Positions 45,124-56,757 are shown, numbered from the stretch's first letter. The stretch is DNA of 64,000 nucleotides from Protonemura montana (GCA_947568835.1 OX387610.1:3155001-3219000); one strand, 5' to 3'. Made by a program: numbers and translations. Notes: generated by a model not told the origin, from the letters alone.

Positions 45124-46335
45124 TTTGGGTTTACAGGTTTAGTCAGAGTCACAGCGCTAATGTTAAACGTCCTGTCATTGGGTTTACAGGTTTAGTCAGA
45201 GTCACAGCGCTAATGTTAAACGTCCTGTCATTGGGTTTACAGGTTTAGTCAGAGTCACAGCGCTAATGTTAAACGTCCTGTCATTGGGTTTACAGGTTTA
45301 GTCAGAGTCACAGCGCTAATGCTAAACGTCCTGTCATTGAGTTTACAGGTTGAGTCAGAGTCACAGCGCTAATGTTAAACGTCCTGCCATTGGGTTTACA
45401 GGTTTAGTCAGAGTCACAGCGCTAATGTTAAACGTCCTGCCATTGGGTTTACAGGTTTAGTCAGAGTCACAGCGCTAATGTTAAACGTCCTGCCATTGGG
45501 TTTACAGGTTTAGTCAGAGTCACAGCGCTAATGTTAAACGTCCTGTCATTGGGTTTACAGATTTAGTCAGAGTCACAGCGCTAATGTTTAACTGTCTTCG
45601 CACAAAATGGCCACCAAATGACTGCACTTTACAGCGACAAAAATGTAGGATGCCGCCAGATGGAGTCACCGTCGTTTCGAGTGTTAAGAAATTTAATTTC
45701 GCAGATTACTCGCATTTGAGACTGGTTTACACTCAATTAATCTTTATTGATGCTAACCTCAACGATTGATAAACATGTATCGCGATATTTTGAGTCGTTA
45801 TTATTTAATTGTAGAGGTTTGTTCAAAAGAACATCTGCAAGCGCCATCGGGTGGCACCTACCGTTACCACGTGTTGCCGGCCTCGTTTGCTCAGCAGCAA
45901 GCGCCATCGGGTGGCACCTACCGTTACCACGTGTTGCCGGCCTCGTTTGCTCAGCAGCAAGCGCCATCGGGTGGCAGCTACCGTTACCACGTGTTGCCGG
46001 CCTCGTTTGCGCGGCAGCAAGCGCCATCGGGTGGCACCTACCGTTACCACGTGTTGCCGGCCTCGTTTGCTCAGCAGCAAGCGCCATCGGGTGGCACCTA
46101 CCGTTACCACGTGTTGCCGGCCTCGTTTGCTCAGCAGCAAACGCCATCGGGTGGCACCTACCATTACCACGTGTTGCCGGCCTCATTTGCTCAGCAGCAA
46201 GCGCCATCGGGTGGCACCTACCGTTACCACGTGTTGCCGGCCTCGTTTGCTCAGCAGCAAGCGCCATCGGGTGGCACCTACCGTTACCACGTGTTGCCAG
46301 CCTCGTTAACTCTGACTCAACGTATAATCATAAAA
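45124..46335 (+). mobile_element. composite inverted-end element, longest copy
   Basis: About nine 53-bp units (CATTGGGTTTACAGGTTTAG, TCAGAGTCACAGCGCTAATG, TTAAACGTCCTG) are followed by the core at about 45590-45838 (CTTCGCACAAAATGGCCACC, GTAGGATGCCGCCAGATGG, AACGATTGATAAACATGTAT). Eight 60-bp units (45838-46312) and the start of a forward 53-bp unit (TAACTCTGACTCAACGTATA) complete it. Its order mirrors the minus-strand copy at 26.5 kb exactly. Array lengths differ between copies (9 and 8 here; about 5 and 2 there) while the core is conserved. Confidence 0.9.
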
Positions 46336-46831
46336 GTAGCATTGAAAATACGAAAACAAAAGCTCGCGGTTTTAAAGATAAACCACTTTATATTTACCAA
46401 CGGCCTTTTTTTTGTTATTAATATGGCAGCACTTCTTGAAAATTTAACGAGCAGACACATTTCGCACGCTTGCCAACCTGCGAACACACTTCGAGCTCGA
46501 CGAAGAATTGCCGCAATGCTTCACATTTGTTCCCCTACCAACCCGACCCATCCTACCCCACCCCAACCCACCGCACTCCTTCCACGCCGACCTCACCGCG
46601 GCGATGTCGTAAAACATAGCAAATGCGTCGTCGAACAGCGCGTTTGACGACGCACTTGCGGTCGGTCGTAACCAACGGGAGGTTATATGAGTTCTGGGAT
46701 ATTTTATTATTTGAGTGGTTTTTGAGGGTTTCGCCACATCTGTATGTTTAAATACTGTGAAGCATTAACCAAGACGCTTGTCACGCTGCACGGAAATAGA
46801 CGGCGAAACAGTGAACTTAATTATATTCTGC
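46336..46831. other. unique sequence, no gene supported
   Basis: A C-rich tract CCTACCCCACCCCAACCCAC lies near 46551. Open frames here continue out of the 60-bp repeats or are short. Confidence 0.45.
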
Positions 46832-47642
46832 TGTTTAACGACGCACTGTTTTGACAACGGGCCCAGTGATAATAAGAAATATGATTAAATTCATCTAGCT
46901 TAGAGAGGAAGAGGGGAAATCCAGTGCCGGCACGTAGCCTACTCCTGTCGAATAGCACCAATGGAACCACTGGCTTAGCGGTCCTTCCGAAGGACGGTAC
47001 AACGTGAACAACAGAATTCCTCCACAAATCCATGCTGTCGAGAGGTTGATAAGCAAGGCGAGTGAAGTTGCTGAACTAACTTTCATCCCTCCAACCTTTC
47101 TACCGAACAGAACTGGTCATGTGTATGATGGTCACTCATCCAATACCTGACCCAGCGCAGTGTTGTTTAACTTTCATCCCTCCAACCTCTCTCCCGAACA
47201 GAACGGGGCATGTGTATGATGGTCACCCATTCAATACCTGACTCAGCGCAGTGTTGCTTAACTTTCATCCTTCCAACCTCTCTCCCGAACAGAACTGGGC
47301 ATGTGTATGATGGTCACCCATTCAATACCTGACTCAGCGCAGTGTTGCTTAACTTTCATCCTTCCAACCTCTCTCCCGAACAGAACTGGGCATGTGTATG
47401 ATGGTCACCCATACAATACCTGACCCAGCGCAGTGTTACTTAACTTTCATCCCTCCAACCTCTCTCCCAAACAGAACTGGTCATGTGTATGATGGTCACC
47501 CATCCAATACCTGACTCAGCACAGTGTTGCTTAACTTTCATCCCTCCAGCCTCTCTCCCGAACAGAACTGGTAATGTGTACGATGGTCATCCATCCAATA
47601 CCTGACCCAGCGCAGTGTTGCTTAACCTCGGTGATCTAACGA
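46832..47642 (-). mobile_element. 5S-head SINE with about 6 promoter units
   Basis: The tail is partly deleted (GACGCACTGTTTTGACAACG joined directly to GTGATAATAAG). The body is complete, then come about six 91-bp units and a head remnant CTCGTTAGATCACCGAGG on the minus strand. The TCATCATC tract is lost. Confidence 0.92.
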
Positions 47643-48225
47643 GCTTTTCAAACAAAGTTTTATGAAAATGATCCAGAAGGAATTTTAAGTGTCTTTTCTC
47701 TGAAAGAAAGACTGTTAAGTTGTTTGTGAGAAGCCGGGAAAAGTTGAGTTTCTTCACCAAAGCAACATTCATCGAGGCTCTGAAAAGCTTCCTTTGTTTC
47801 TTCTCTCATATTTCTCCAGAATATAAAATATACGCAGACCAGTTTTTCAAACCTGGACATTGTTTGTTTTCTTCTAAAGTTAAATAACGCTTTTTTTTCT
47901 GGGGTAACAAGAAAAATAGTGGCAAGTATTTTAGCAATTTCTCATCCTATCAAACTATTCTGTAAGTAACACGCAATTGTTAATGCAGCTAAGTACTCGC
48001 TAAGTACACATAGGAAATGTGAAACTTGTCGCTGAAATCTTCGGCCTTCTGTAAGATTTCAAAGCGACGCTTGTCATCGACGCCTTCACGACGAGGTAAT
48101 TAGGCGTCGCGACGTCGTGTGATTGATGTGACGTCACAATGGGGGTCAAAACCTTTGCTCCCATACTTCTCCGGTTTCTTATTTAATATTGTTTCGCCCT
48201 GGCGTGGGGAGTTGGAAGCTTTGAT
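47643..48225. other. unique sequence, nothing recognised
   Basis: AT-rich, with GACGTCGTGTG.. and TGACGTCAC motifs near 48110-48135. No gene. Confidence 0.45.
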
Positions 48226-48464
48226 GAGAAGGTCCTTGGTCCCGTGAGGAGGTCCTTGGTCCCGTGAGGAGGTCCTTGGTCCCGTGAGGAGGTCTTTGGT
48301 CCCGTGAGGAGGTCCTTGGTCCCGTGAGGAGGTCCTTGGTCCCGTGAGGAGGTCCTTGGTCCCGTGAGGAGGTCCTTGGTCCCGTGAGGAGGTCCTTGGT
48401 CCCGTGAGGAGGTCCTTGGTCCCGTGAGGAGGTCTTTGGTCCCGTGAGGAGGTCCTTGGTTCCA
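48226..48464. repeat. 20-bp minisatellite, 12 copies
   Basis: GGTCCTTGGTCCCGTGAGGA repeated 12 times with only single C/T changes. It is open on the minus strand as a Ser/Arg/Asp/Pro-rich artefact. Confidence 0.95.
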
Positions 48465-48477
48465 TCAGGAAGTCCTA

Positions 48478-48922
48478 TACCAATTTCCAAAGACCAATTT
48501 CCATATACCAATTTCCATATACCAATTTCCAAAGACCAATTTCCATATACCAATTTCCATGTACCAATTTCCATATAACAAATTTCCATATACCAATTTC
48601 CATATACCTATTCCCATGTTCCAATTTCCATATACCAATTTCCATACACCAATTTCCAAATACCAATTTCCATGTACCAATTTCCAAATACCAATTTCCA
48701 TACACCAATTCCCATATACCAATTCCCATGTACCAATTTCCATATACCAATTTCCAATTTCCAAATACCAATTTCCAAATACCAATTTCCATGTATCAAT
48801 TTCCAAATACCAATTTCTATATACCAATTCCCATATACCAATTCCCATATACCAATTTCCACATACCAATTTCCAAATACCAATTTCCAAATACCAATTT
48901 CCATAAACCAATTCCCATATTT
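48478..48922. repeat. 14-bp minisatellite, about 32 copies
   Basis: ATACCAATTTCCAT and variants (AAATACCAATTTCC, CCATGTACCAATTTCC) repeat to 48922. The array begins within 15 bases of the end of the 20-bp array, so two unrelated minisatellites are adjacent. Open frames on both strands are artefacts. Confidence 0.93.
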
Positions 48923-49697
48923 ACCGACATAAGGAACCACAGCTTAAAATGGCCGACCACGGCCTCCTAGCTTCACTAACCTACGCTAGATCTCGATTTA
49001 CCATCATGCAAATACCAATTTCTCTATGTGCATTTTTAAAACAAATATATTCATTTCCCAATTCCAATTTAAATTTACTCCAAGCCATCTCGGCCCTCTA
49101 AGAAACTCCCACACAAAGCCCACTGAAATTGCAGATGATCAGAGTCGTTAAACTCGACAAAATTGATTTCAGCCCAAAAAAAAAAAAAACTCTTCTGTTC
49201 GACGACGGTTATTTTTTTTTTTCCTGTGTTCATGAATCTCGGCTGCTGTCAGATTCGATGAGAAATATGAATACCCGATGAGCGAGAGAGAGATGGAGCG
49301 AGGCGGGTGCACGTGGGTGGAAGAGAGATGGAGCGAGGCGGGTGCACGTGGGTGGAAGAGAGATGGAGAGAGAGAGAAGACCAAGTCACGTGATATCGGC
49401 GAGATAATTGCACGTGTCATTGTGCCCTGGGACACGGACGACGAACAAGCTTGTGACTAGACTGCTGGTTGGTACACAAACAAAATGGCTGAATATCATT
49501 TTAAAATGGTTGCTAATAACAATTTACATTGGTTTTTTTCTATTTTTTAAATTGATTGATTATCGTTTGTCAATCACAATAAGAATCTTATCTTGCTGAT
49601 CTTTTGAAATGCTTCTCAGACATTTTCATAACTATCCTCGTAAATAAAGTGATTTTTTTTAAGTACCCGTCGTTTGTAGACCAAACCTACTAAGTTT
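48923..49697. other. unique sequence with a 35-bp direct duplication
   Basis: AGATGGAGCGAGGCGGGTGC, ACGTGGGTGGAAGAG occurs twice (49291 and 49326). A (A)13 run near 49178 and a (T)10 run near 49211 flank a short segment. No gene is supported. Confidence 0.5.
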
Positions 49698-50013
49698 TTA
49701 ATTATTAACAACACTATAACCGTCTCAAAAATTGATGCCCAAACGCGGACTCGAACCCCGATCTCCATCTAACCAATTGAGCTACTTGGACACTGGGTTT
49801 TTGAGACGATTTTAGTGTATTTGATGAGAATGACGTGTGAATGAGAATGAGAATGAGTGGTCCAAGTAGCTCAATTGGCTAGAGTAACATCAGCGACAGG
49901 TGGAGATCGGGATTCGAGTCCCCGTTTGGGCATTCATTATTAAGACGGTTATCGTGTTCATTATAATAAAATATCCAGCGCATTTCAAGCGTTTGCAATT
50001 TGAATAAGATTTC
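49698..50013 (+). mobile_element. tRNA-head SINE, nested or rearranged copy
   Basis: Left: TTATTAACAACACTATAACC and a minus-strand tRNA-like piece (GGACTCGAACCCCGATCTCC). Right: a plus-strand tRNA-like unit (GTAGCTCAATTGGCTAGAG, GGGATTCGAGTCCCCG) and the usual 3' end. The two tRNA-like pieces face each other with a GAATGAGAATGAGAATGAG microsatellite between, so this is a partial inverted dimer. Confidence 0.85.
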
Positions 50014-51525
50014 AACAAAACCTAATAGGTATATCCTGCTTTTTCAAAGTTAATTATTCGTAGCTTAAGTTTCTACACGTGAGATTACGCCATCTTGATT
50101 ACCACGGTTATTTCTTTAACTTGAAAATGGCTGCCGATCAGCACGAACAGTCTAGATTATAAAACAAACGACCGAACCTCGCTGCTAACAATCGATTCGC
50201 GTTTCAACTCCCGCAGCTCGGACGATTCTAGAAGGCAGTGGGATTATCGTACGGAAAAATGACGCGATTTATCAACTTCCCACCGCCGCTTAGAAACTAA
50301 TAAGCACGATCTCTATGGCTGTGACCACGAATCGTAAGGCCAATAAATCCAGAAGGCGGCGGTGGACACGAGATCAGTGAGCGCGATCGGTCGCTCGGCG
50401 CTCGGGAAATGAGTTGTTGATGGAAAAATAAAAGCTTTTCCCGAGATTAGATTTATGTGAAAGTGTTGATAGTGAAGTGGAGGGGTGGGTAGGGTGGGTA
50501 GGGTGGGGGGAGTGATTTTTATTATGTCCTGAGCTTGGTAGTCTCCGTAATAGTCTATTTTCTGTTTCCGGTCGAATAGGCTTTTGCTTTTGCTTTTTAT
50601 TTTGGGGGAGGGGGGGGGGGGGGGGAGGGGGGTTGGACGTGTCGCCGAAAAGTTTCGACGATATCTGAGGCAGGCTGAGAAACTTGACAATAAAGTGGGT
50701 GGTGATCGATTCATGCAAGCTATAGCTCGTTTCAAGAGCGACACGTGGAATATGTATTGACAGATGACCTTGTGTTTGTGGCGAAATTGGGACATTTTAC
50801 GGCGAGAGGAGATGGTTTTGGGGAAAAAAGAAAGCGAATTAATTTCTGAGTTGATCCTCTGAGAAAAAAATTAGTGATTCTGTGAAATATGTTGGTCTAG
50901 CAGATCAAGTCTTGGCCATATCGGTACCGTAACGGGTCATTTGTGCATCACGGCAAGTGAGCCATGCCCTATTGTCCTAACTTTGCCCTGTTGGCCTAAC
51001 TTTTCGCTATTGTCCCAACTTTGCCATTTAGCTCTGACGTTCCCCTGTTGCCATGGAAAGAAATATACTGCAAAATTGAAACTAGATTCGCTTCCACAAT
51101 TCGGGAAGAACCGTGCGAATTGTACCAATATCAGATCGGTCGTTCGGCTGGAAAATTCGTCATAAAACATTCGAGTGAATTTGTCAGGGAATTCAAATGG
51201 CAGACTTCTCACGCTGTCGATTGCTGATATTTCTTAGATATATCTTCTGCACCTTCGCTATAAACCCGATCAACAAGCTTCATCCAAAAAAACATTTCGC
51301 TGGTCCATGCGATGCGGTGGATGAAGAGGGGGGGGGGGGGGGGATTTAAGGGGGATCGGCCTCTGGTTCGCTGATTGCGTATTGATTCATCATCATGGAC
51401 ACCAACACCCTTGTTGACCGCACGCATCATTACGCAATCGTTAACGCGGTATTATGTCGACGTCGACCGCTGCTCGGGACCATTAAAGTAAGTCTGTGAA
51501 TGGCAGGTTGATGACTTTCACCTTG
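50014..51525. other. unique sequence with G-rich runs, no gene supported
   Basis: G runs at about 50605-50635 and 51329-51343, and GGGTGGGTAGGGTGGGTAGG near 50483, could form G-quadruplexes. Open frames of 160 and 114 codons (minus, 50313-50795) are proline-rich readings of these runs. Nothing else is recognised. Confidence 0.45.
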
Positions 51526-52100
51526 TCTTGGACCTAAACCTGTCCAACAGCACCAAGGACCGGCCACCGCTTAGCCTTGTCCCTTTGACACACTGTGTTG
51601 GCTGCTCCTGTCCAACAGCACCAAGGACCGGCCACCGCTTAGCCTTGTCCCTTTGACACACTGTGTTGGCTGCTCCTGTCCAACAGCACCAAGGACCGGC
51701 CACCGCTTACCCTTGTCCCTTTGACACACTGCGTTGGCTGCTTCTGTCCAACAGCACCAAGGACCGGCCATCGCTTAGCCTTGTCACTTTGACACACTGT
51801 GTTGGCTGCTCCTGTCCAACAGCACCAAGGACCGGCCACCGCTTAGCCTTGTCACTTTGACACACTGTGTTGGCTGCTCCTGTCCAACAACACCAAGGAC
51901 CGGCCACCGCTTAGCCTTGTCCCTTTGACACACTGTGTTGGCTGCTCCTGTCCAACAGCACCAAGGACCGGCCACCGCTTAGCCTTGTCACTTTGACACA
52001 TTGTGTTGGCTGCTCCTGTCCAACAGCACCAATGACCGGCCACCGCTTAGCCTTGTCCCTTTGACACACTGTGTTGGCTGCTCCTGACCAACAGCACCTG
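51526..52100. repeat. inverted block of the 68-bp satellite, about 8 copies
   Basis: These are the same units as 36836-43188 but in reverse complement (CTTAGCCTTGTCCCTTTGAC, CAACAGCACCAAGGACCGGC). They lie 8.3 kb beyond the main array and end at ACCAACAGCACCTGTCC. The unit variant with GTCACTTTGACAC is shared with late units of the main array. Confidence 0.95.
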
Positions 52101-53617
52101 TCCAGATAATTATTAATTATTGCTCGAGTCAACACAAACAGCAATAACGCTACAGTCATCTCAATAGACCGACAGCGAAAGTCAGTGGACATCTTAATCT
52201 ACTCGCAATGTGGCAAAATCGATTCGCTCCTCTCGTCCTCTAGTAACAAGAGACAGGGTAAAAAAACCCGACTTGTTCCCGGCAGAAGAGTCTGGTCGGG
52301 GTGTTGTCTTGGTGGGGGATGGGTAAGGGGGTAGGGGGGTGAGGGGGGGGGGGCGAAGACAAGTGTAATGTCGTCTGATATCGGCGCATGATTGCACGAG
52401 CCGTAGCGTCGCGCGGCGTAAATCATAGCGCACCCCTGAAGACGCCGCCTTTGTTGTAGTTGGCCATTCGCTCACCCACGCGTAGTCCCACATATAGGGG
52501 GCTGTGAGAAAATAGAAGATAATAGGGAGCACTGTGTGCTTTGGTCTAGGACGAGGTCAGAAATGGCTATTTTTAAAGTGCAGTATGGTTGAGAGTCAGT
52601 TTATGGGTTTGCAAGGCGTCCGATAGAATGCGTTGGTCTCCGTTCTCTGTTCATTCTCGCCGGGATCTAGTGAATATGCAACCGGTCGTCGGAATTCATT
52701 TTGTTGAGACTTGATTCTATCTCGAGATTTATCTTTTGCGTATACGCAAATAAGTTGCTGAAAAGTTGGGTAACTTACGCTGCAAGGTGTTATGGTGGAT
52801 GGACGTTAGTGTGTTTAGAGAGGGGAACAAAGGGGGAAGGCGATGAATTAATTTTGACATTTCACGGTCCGCAGGGTCATGAAGTGTTGGAGGGGAAATT
52901 CGCGTCCCCTTTTTAAAGCTTGTTTCCGGAAAGTTCCGTGAAAGTGTGGATTTTAAGAAGGCCATGGATGGGTGATCGCGTTCAAAGGCTAAGTGCCCGT
53001 ATTTATGAGGTACTCTGAATCGTTTAGTTTGATAAAAACATGTGTCTACTTTCCTTCCTTTGTTCAAAGATGATTCTCTTTCTCTGGAGAAAGAAAATAA
53101 ACAAAGAAAATTAGGAATCAGCAGTAAAAAAAAAAAAAAATCTGAGGCTGGATACCAAAAGGTGTCACTTTAAAAGCCCATGAAACCCGGAAATGGCGTC
53201 CGGTCCCAGCTGTTCCCCGCCAAACTACAACGTCGTGCCTAGACTTTGTTTCATAACAGCTTGTTTCGTCAAGGAGGCTGGAGCCTCGTTCTTCTGTTTT
53301 GCTGTCTGCTACGGAGAGGACACTCGGTCGAAGTCCCGTGACCACGCGATCGTAGCGCCCAGTGGTGGCGAGAAATTGAAGCTTAAAGTGCAAACTGTGG
53401 CATCCTTGACAACCCCGCCACTGACAGCTGTCAATGTCAGCTGTCAATGTCAGATGATATATAAATGTGATCGGATTTAATATTGCTATGTAAAAAAAGT
53501 AATGAATTTGCAGAGAAAAGTTTAAGCTCTTAATGGCATTTTTACTCCACTCATCAAAAGTACCAAATAACTATGTTTTTTGAACGAAACGAGAATTCAA
53601 ATTTTATTTTCTTTGCC
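52101..53617. other. unique sequence, no gene supported
   Basis: A G-rich stretch at 52310-52354 and open frames up to 112 codons without domains. 53193-53480 (plus, 95 codons) starts in a GC-richer part but contains the repeat monomer at 53270. CAGCTGTCAATGT is duplicated at about 53427. Confidence 0.4.
53270..53313 (-). repeat. inverted lone monomer of the 52-bp array
   Basis: GGCTGGAGCCTCGTTCTTCT followed by GTTTTGCTG matches the reverse complement of the 52-bp unit (GGCTGGGACCTCGTTCTTCT). It sits about 300 bases before the array and in the opposite orientation. Confidence 0.75.
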
Positions 53618-54350
53618 CTCATTTGCTGCCAGCAAAACAGAAGAACGAGGTCCCAGCCACCTTGGTCCCCTCCTTTGCTGCCAGCGAAACAGAAGAACGA
53701 GGTCCCAGCCACCTTGGTCCCCTCATTTGCTGCCAGCAAAACAGAAGAACGAGGTCCCAGCCACCTTGGTCCCCTCCTTTACTGCCAGCAAAACAGAAGA
53801 ACGAGGTCCCAGCCACCTTGGTCCCCTCATTTGCTGCCAGCAAAACAGAAGAACGAGGTCCCAGCCACCTTGGTCCCCTCATTTGCTGCCAGCAAAACAG
53901 AAGAACGAGGTCCCAGCCACCTTGGTCCCCAGCTTTGCTGCCAGCAAAACAGAAGAACGAGGTCCAGCCACCTTGGTCCCCTCCTTTACTGGCAGCAAAA
54001 CAGAAGAACGAGGTCCCAGCCACCTTGGTTTCCTCCTTTGCTGCCAGCAAAACAGAAGAACGAGGTCCCAGCCACCTTGGTCCCCTCCTTTGCTGCCAGC
54101 AAAACAGAAGAACGAGGTCCCAGCCACCTTGGTCCCCTCCTTTGCTGCCAGCAAAACAGAAGAACGAGGTCCCAGCCACCTTGGTTTCCTCCTTTGCTGC
54201 CAGCAAAACAGAAGAACGAGGTCCAGCCACCTTGGTCCCCTCCTTTACTGCCAGCAAAACAGAAGAACGAGGTCCAGCCACCTTGGTCCCCAGCTTTGCT
54301 GCCAGCAAAACAGAAGAACGAGGTCCAGCCACCTTGGTCCTCAGGCTCAA
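53618..54350. repeat. 52-bp minisatellite, 14 copies
   Basis: TTTGCTGCCAGCAAAACAGA, AGAACGAGGTCCCAGCCACC, TTGGTCCCCTCC repeats every 52 bases (ccagc at 53629 and 53681). Four units lack one C (GGTCCAGCC) and are 51 bases. The 1-base losses shift the frame, yet all plus frames and several minus frames stay open because the unit has no stop. Confidence 0.96.
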
Positions 54351-54621
54351 CTACAATTAAGTCTTTTTGCCGGCCGAAGATCGTGCAAAGACTTCCAAAA
54401 AGCGTCACTTTTTCGCTCGGGTAAATGATACTGAAATTCAATAATTTAATTACGTGATGGTCGGCGTTACGCTGGCTGGGTAACAAGTTGTAGCTCGCAG
54501 GGGTCATTCTAGTCTTTGATGACCAAGCAAGGCAGAGACGGGGGAAATATTGTAAAGAATCTTTAGTGGTGCAAAGCTTGTTATCTAGTAGTGTCATCTT
54601 GAGTTGGAAAGCTTTTATTAA

Positions 54622-55320
54622 GATTTCACAGCATAAAACGCATCCAACGTCAAATTGGAGTTACTCGAGATTGACAGGTTGTGACGTGATATAGCGTCAC
54701 TAGAATCAGAGTGACTGTGAGTATTCACAGCCTCTTGGTTCTACTCCTTGGAGATCCGTCATTCTCATCAAATACACTAAAATCCTGTCAACAAATTATG
54801 TGTCCAAGTAGCTCAATTGGTTAGAGCAACACCCGCGACAGGTGGAGATCGGGGTCCAAGTAGCTCAATTGGTTAGAGCAACACCCGCGACAGGTGGAGA
54901 TCGGGGTCCAAGTAGCTCAATTGGTTGGAGCAACACCCGCGACAGGTGGAGATCGGGGTTCAAGTAGCTCAATTGGTTAGAGCAACACCCGCGACAGGTG
55001 GAGATCGGGGTCCAAGTAGCTCAATTGGTTGGAGCAACACCCGCGACAGGTGGCGATCGGGGTCCAAGTAGCTCAATTGGTTAAAGCAACACCCGCGACA
55101 GGTGGAGATCGGGGTCAAAGTAGCTCAATTGGTTAGAGCAACACCCGCGACAGGTGGAGATCGGGGTCCAAGTAGCTCAATGGTTTAGAGCAACACCCGC
55201 GACAGGTGCAGATCGGGGTTCAAGTCTCCGTTTGGACAACAATTTTTGAGCGGTTATTACTGTTCCTAATAATTAAATACCCCGCGCATTGCAAGCGTTT
55301 GCAATTTATAAAAGATTTTA
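54622..55320 (+). mobile_element. tRNA-head SINE with full leader and 8 tandem units
   Basis: The leader (GAGATTGACAGGTTGTGACG, TGATATAGCGTCACTAGAAT, CCTTGGAGATCCGTCATTCT) is followed by A boxes at about 54809, 54861 and so on to 55173 at 52-base spacing. A final T-arm (GGGGTTCAAGTCTCCG), TTTTTGAGCGGTTATTACTG and the 3' end to AAAAGATTTTAC complete it. This is the best full-length representative of the amplified form. Confidence 0.93.
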
Positions 55321-56196
55321 CAAGAAATCTAGTAACGCAATCAATTATACAATAAAAACGACATAAAAGTAGGTCCAAGCACATGTTTTCGTTAGATTTT
55401 TTCTAGTATCCATTCGATTTCCCAATCCGTATTCTCATTGCAAACAAACTTGACCCAGGTTTATCAACAACAACATGAACGTTAGACATTGACACCCAAC
55501 CGCTCTGTTATTCTTCTCATTGCAATGCCCAGCAATCTGATCCGACCAGGATCACATCACATCACTTCTACCTCCAGCAAGATAAACCAGCAGGACAATT
55601 CACACGCTGTGTTAGCCCAATCTTACATCCTTACATCCTTACATCCTTATATTCTTATATAAGGTACTGTGCTAATTTTATTGCCCAGTAATCAGATATC
55701 CAAGCCTTGTGGCGACCACGCCGAGCCACTGAGAGCGTTCATGCAACGGCTGCACCCGATGGTCAACCCTCCCCTCGGGGCAATCCGGTGTGATCTTATC
55801 TTCCAGTATCAACTCCCCTTCAAGACGCTGGACCACAGCATCTCGGAGCTCCCTGGCGGCAGAATCGGCCGGGCCAAGCGCTAAACATGTTTTATAGCCT
55901 CGTGATTTTCACAGCTCGCTTCTCGGCGTCCCTCGGGGCCCGACGGCGTCGGCGTCGGCGTCGGTCGAGAGTGAGCCATCAGTGGCGTCGATGTCGTGGG
56001 ACGTTTTTGATTTGGATGGTGGACAGATTTTTCACAGACTCGTTTCTGTTTTGAGAAACACATTTTCAACAATTCGGGTTTTCCGGTTCCAAAGCTGAGT
56101 TGTCTTGAAGAAATATCATTGCGAAATGCAGCGAGAACATCTGAAAGTTGTGTATTGATGACAGCGTTATCAGTAAGAAACGTTTATTAATTAGTG
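55321..56196. other. unique sequence, no gene supported
   Basis: TTACATCC is repeated about three times at 55623-55645. CGACGGCGTCGGCGTCGGCG at about 55945 is a CpG-rich patch. A 71-codon frame (55669-55884) has no recognisable domain. Confidence 0.4.
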
Positions 56197-56757
56197 GTGT
56201 TTAACGACGCACTGTTTTGACATCTAGCCATGTGGAATTGGCATAATAGTGTGGGAGAACGAGAAGACCCAAAGTCACCTAGAAGGGAGGAGAGGAAACC
56301 CGGTGACGGCACGTAGCCTACTCCTGTCGAATACCAAGGGGACCACCGGCTTCACGTCCCTTCCGAAGGACGGTACAACGCGAACAACAGGATTCCTCCA
56401 CAAATCCATGCTATCGAGAGGTTGATAAACAAGGCGAGTGAAGTTGCTGTACTAACTTTCATCCCTCCAACCTCTCTCCCAACCGAACAGAATTAGTCAT
56501 GTGTAGGATGATCACCCATCCAATACCTGACTCAGTGCAGTGTTGCTCAACTTTCACCCCTGCAACCTCTCTTCCGAAGAGAACTGGTCATGTGTACGAT
56601 GGTCACCCATACAATACCTGACTCAGCACAGTGTTGCTTAACTTTCATCCCTCCAACCTCTCTCCCGAACAGAACTGGTCATGTGTATGATGGTCATCCA
56701 TACAATACCTGACTCAGCACAGTGTTGCTTAACTTCGGTGATCTTACGAGGACCTGT
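56197..56757 (-). mobile_element. 5S-head SINE with about 3 promoter units and head remnant
   Basis: Tail GTGTTTAACGACGCACTG, body, then units with substitutions (GACTCAGTGCAGTG, GACTCAGCACAGTG), and the 5S head junction reading TCGTAAGATCACCGAAGT on the minus strand. It stops before the ACCGAACGG start. Confidence 0.92.

Noticed and set aside
53573-54428. Overlapping 240-280-codon frames on both strands
   Set aside because: Stop-free 52-bp minisatellite read in several phases; 1-base unit length changes shift the frame without consequence.
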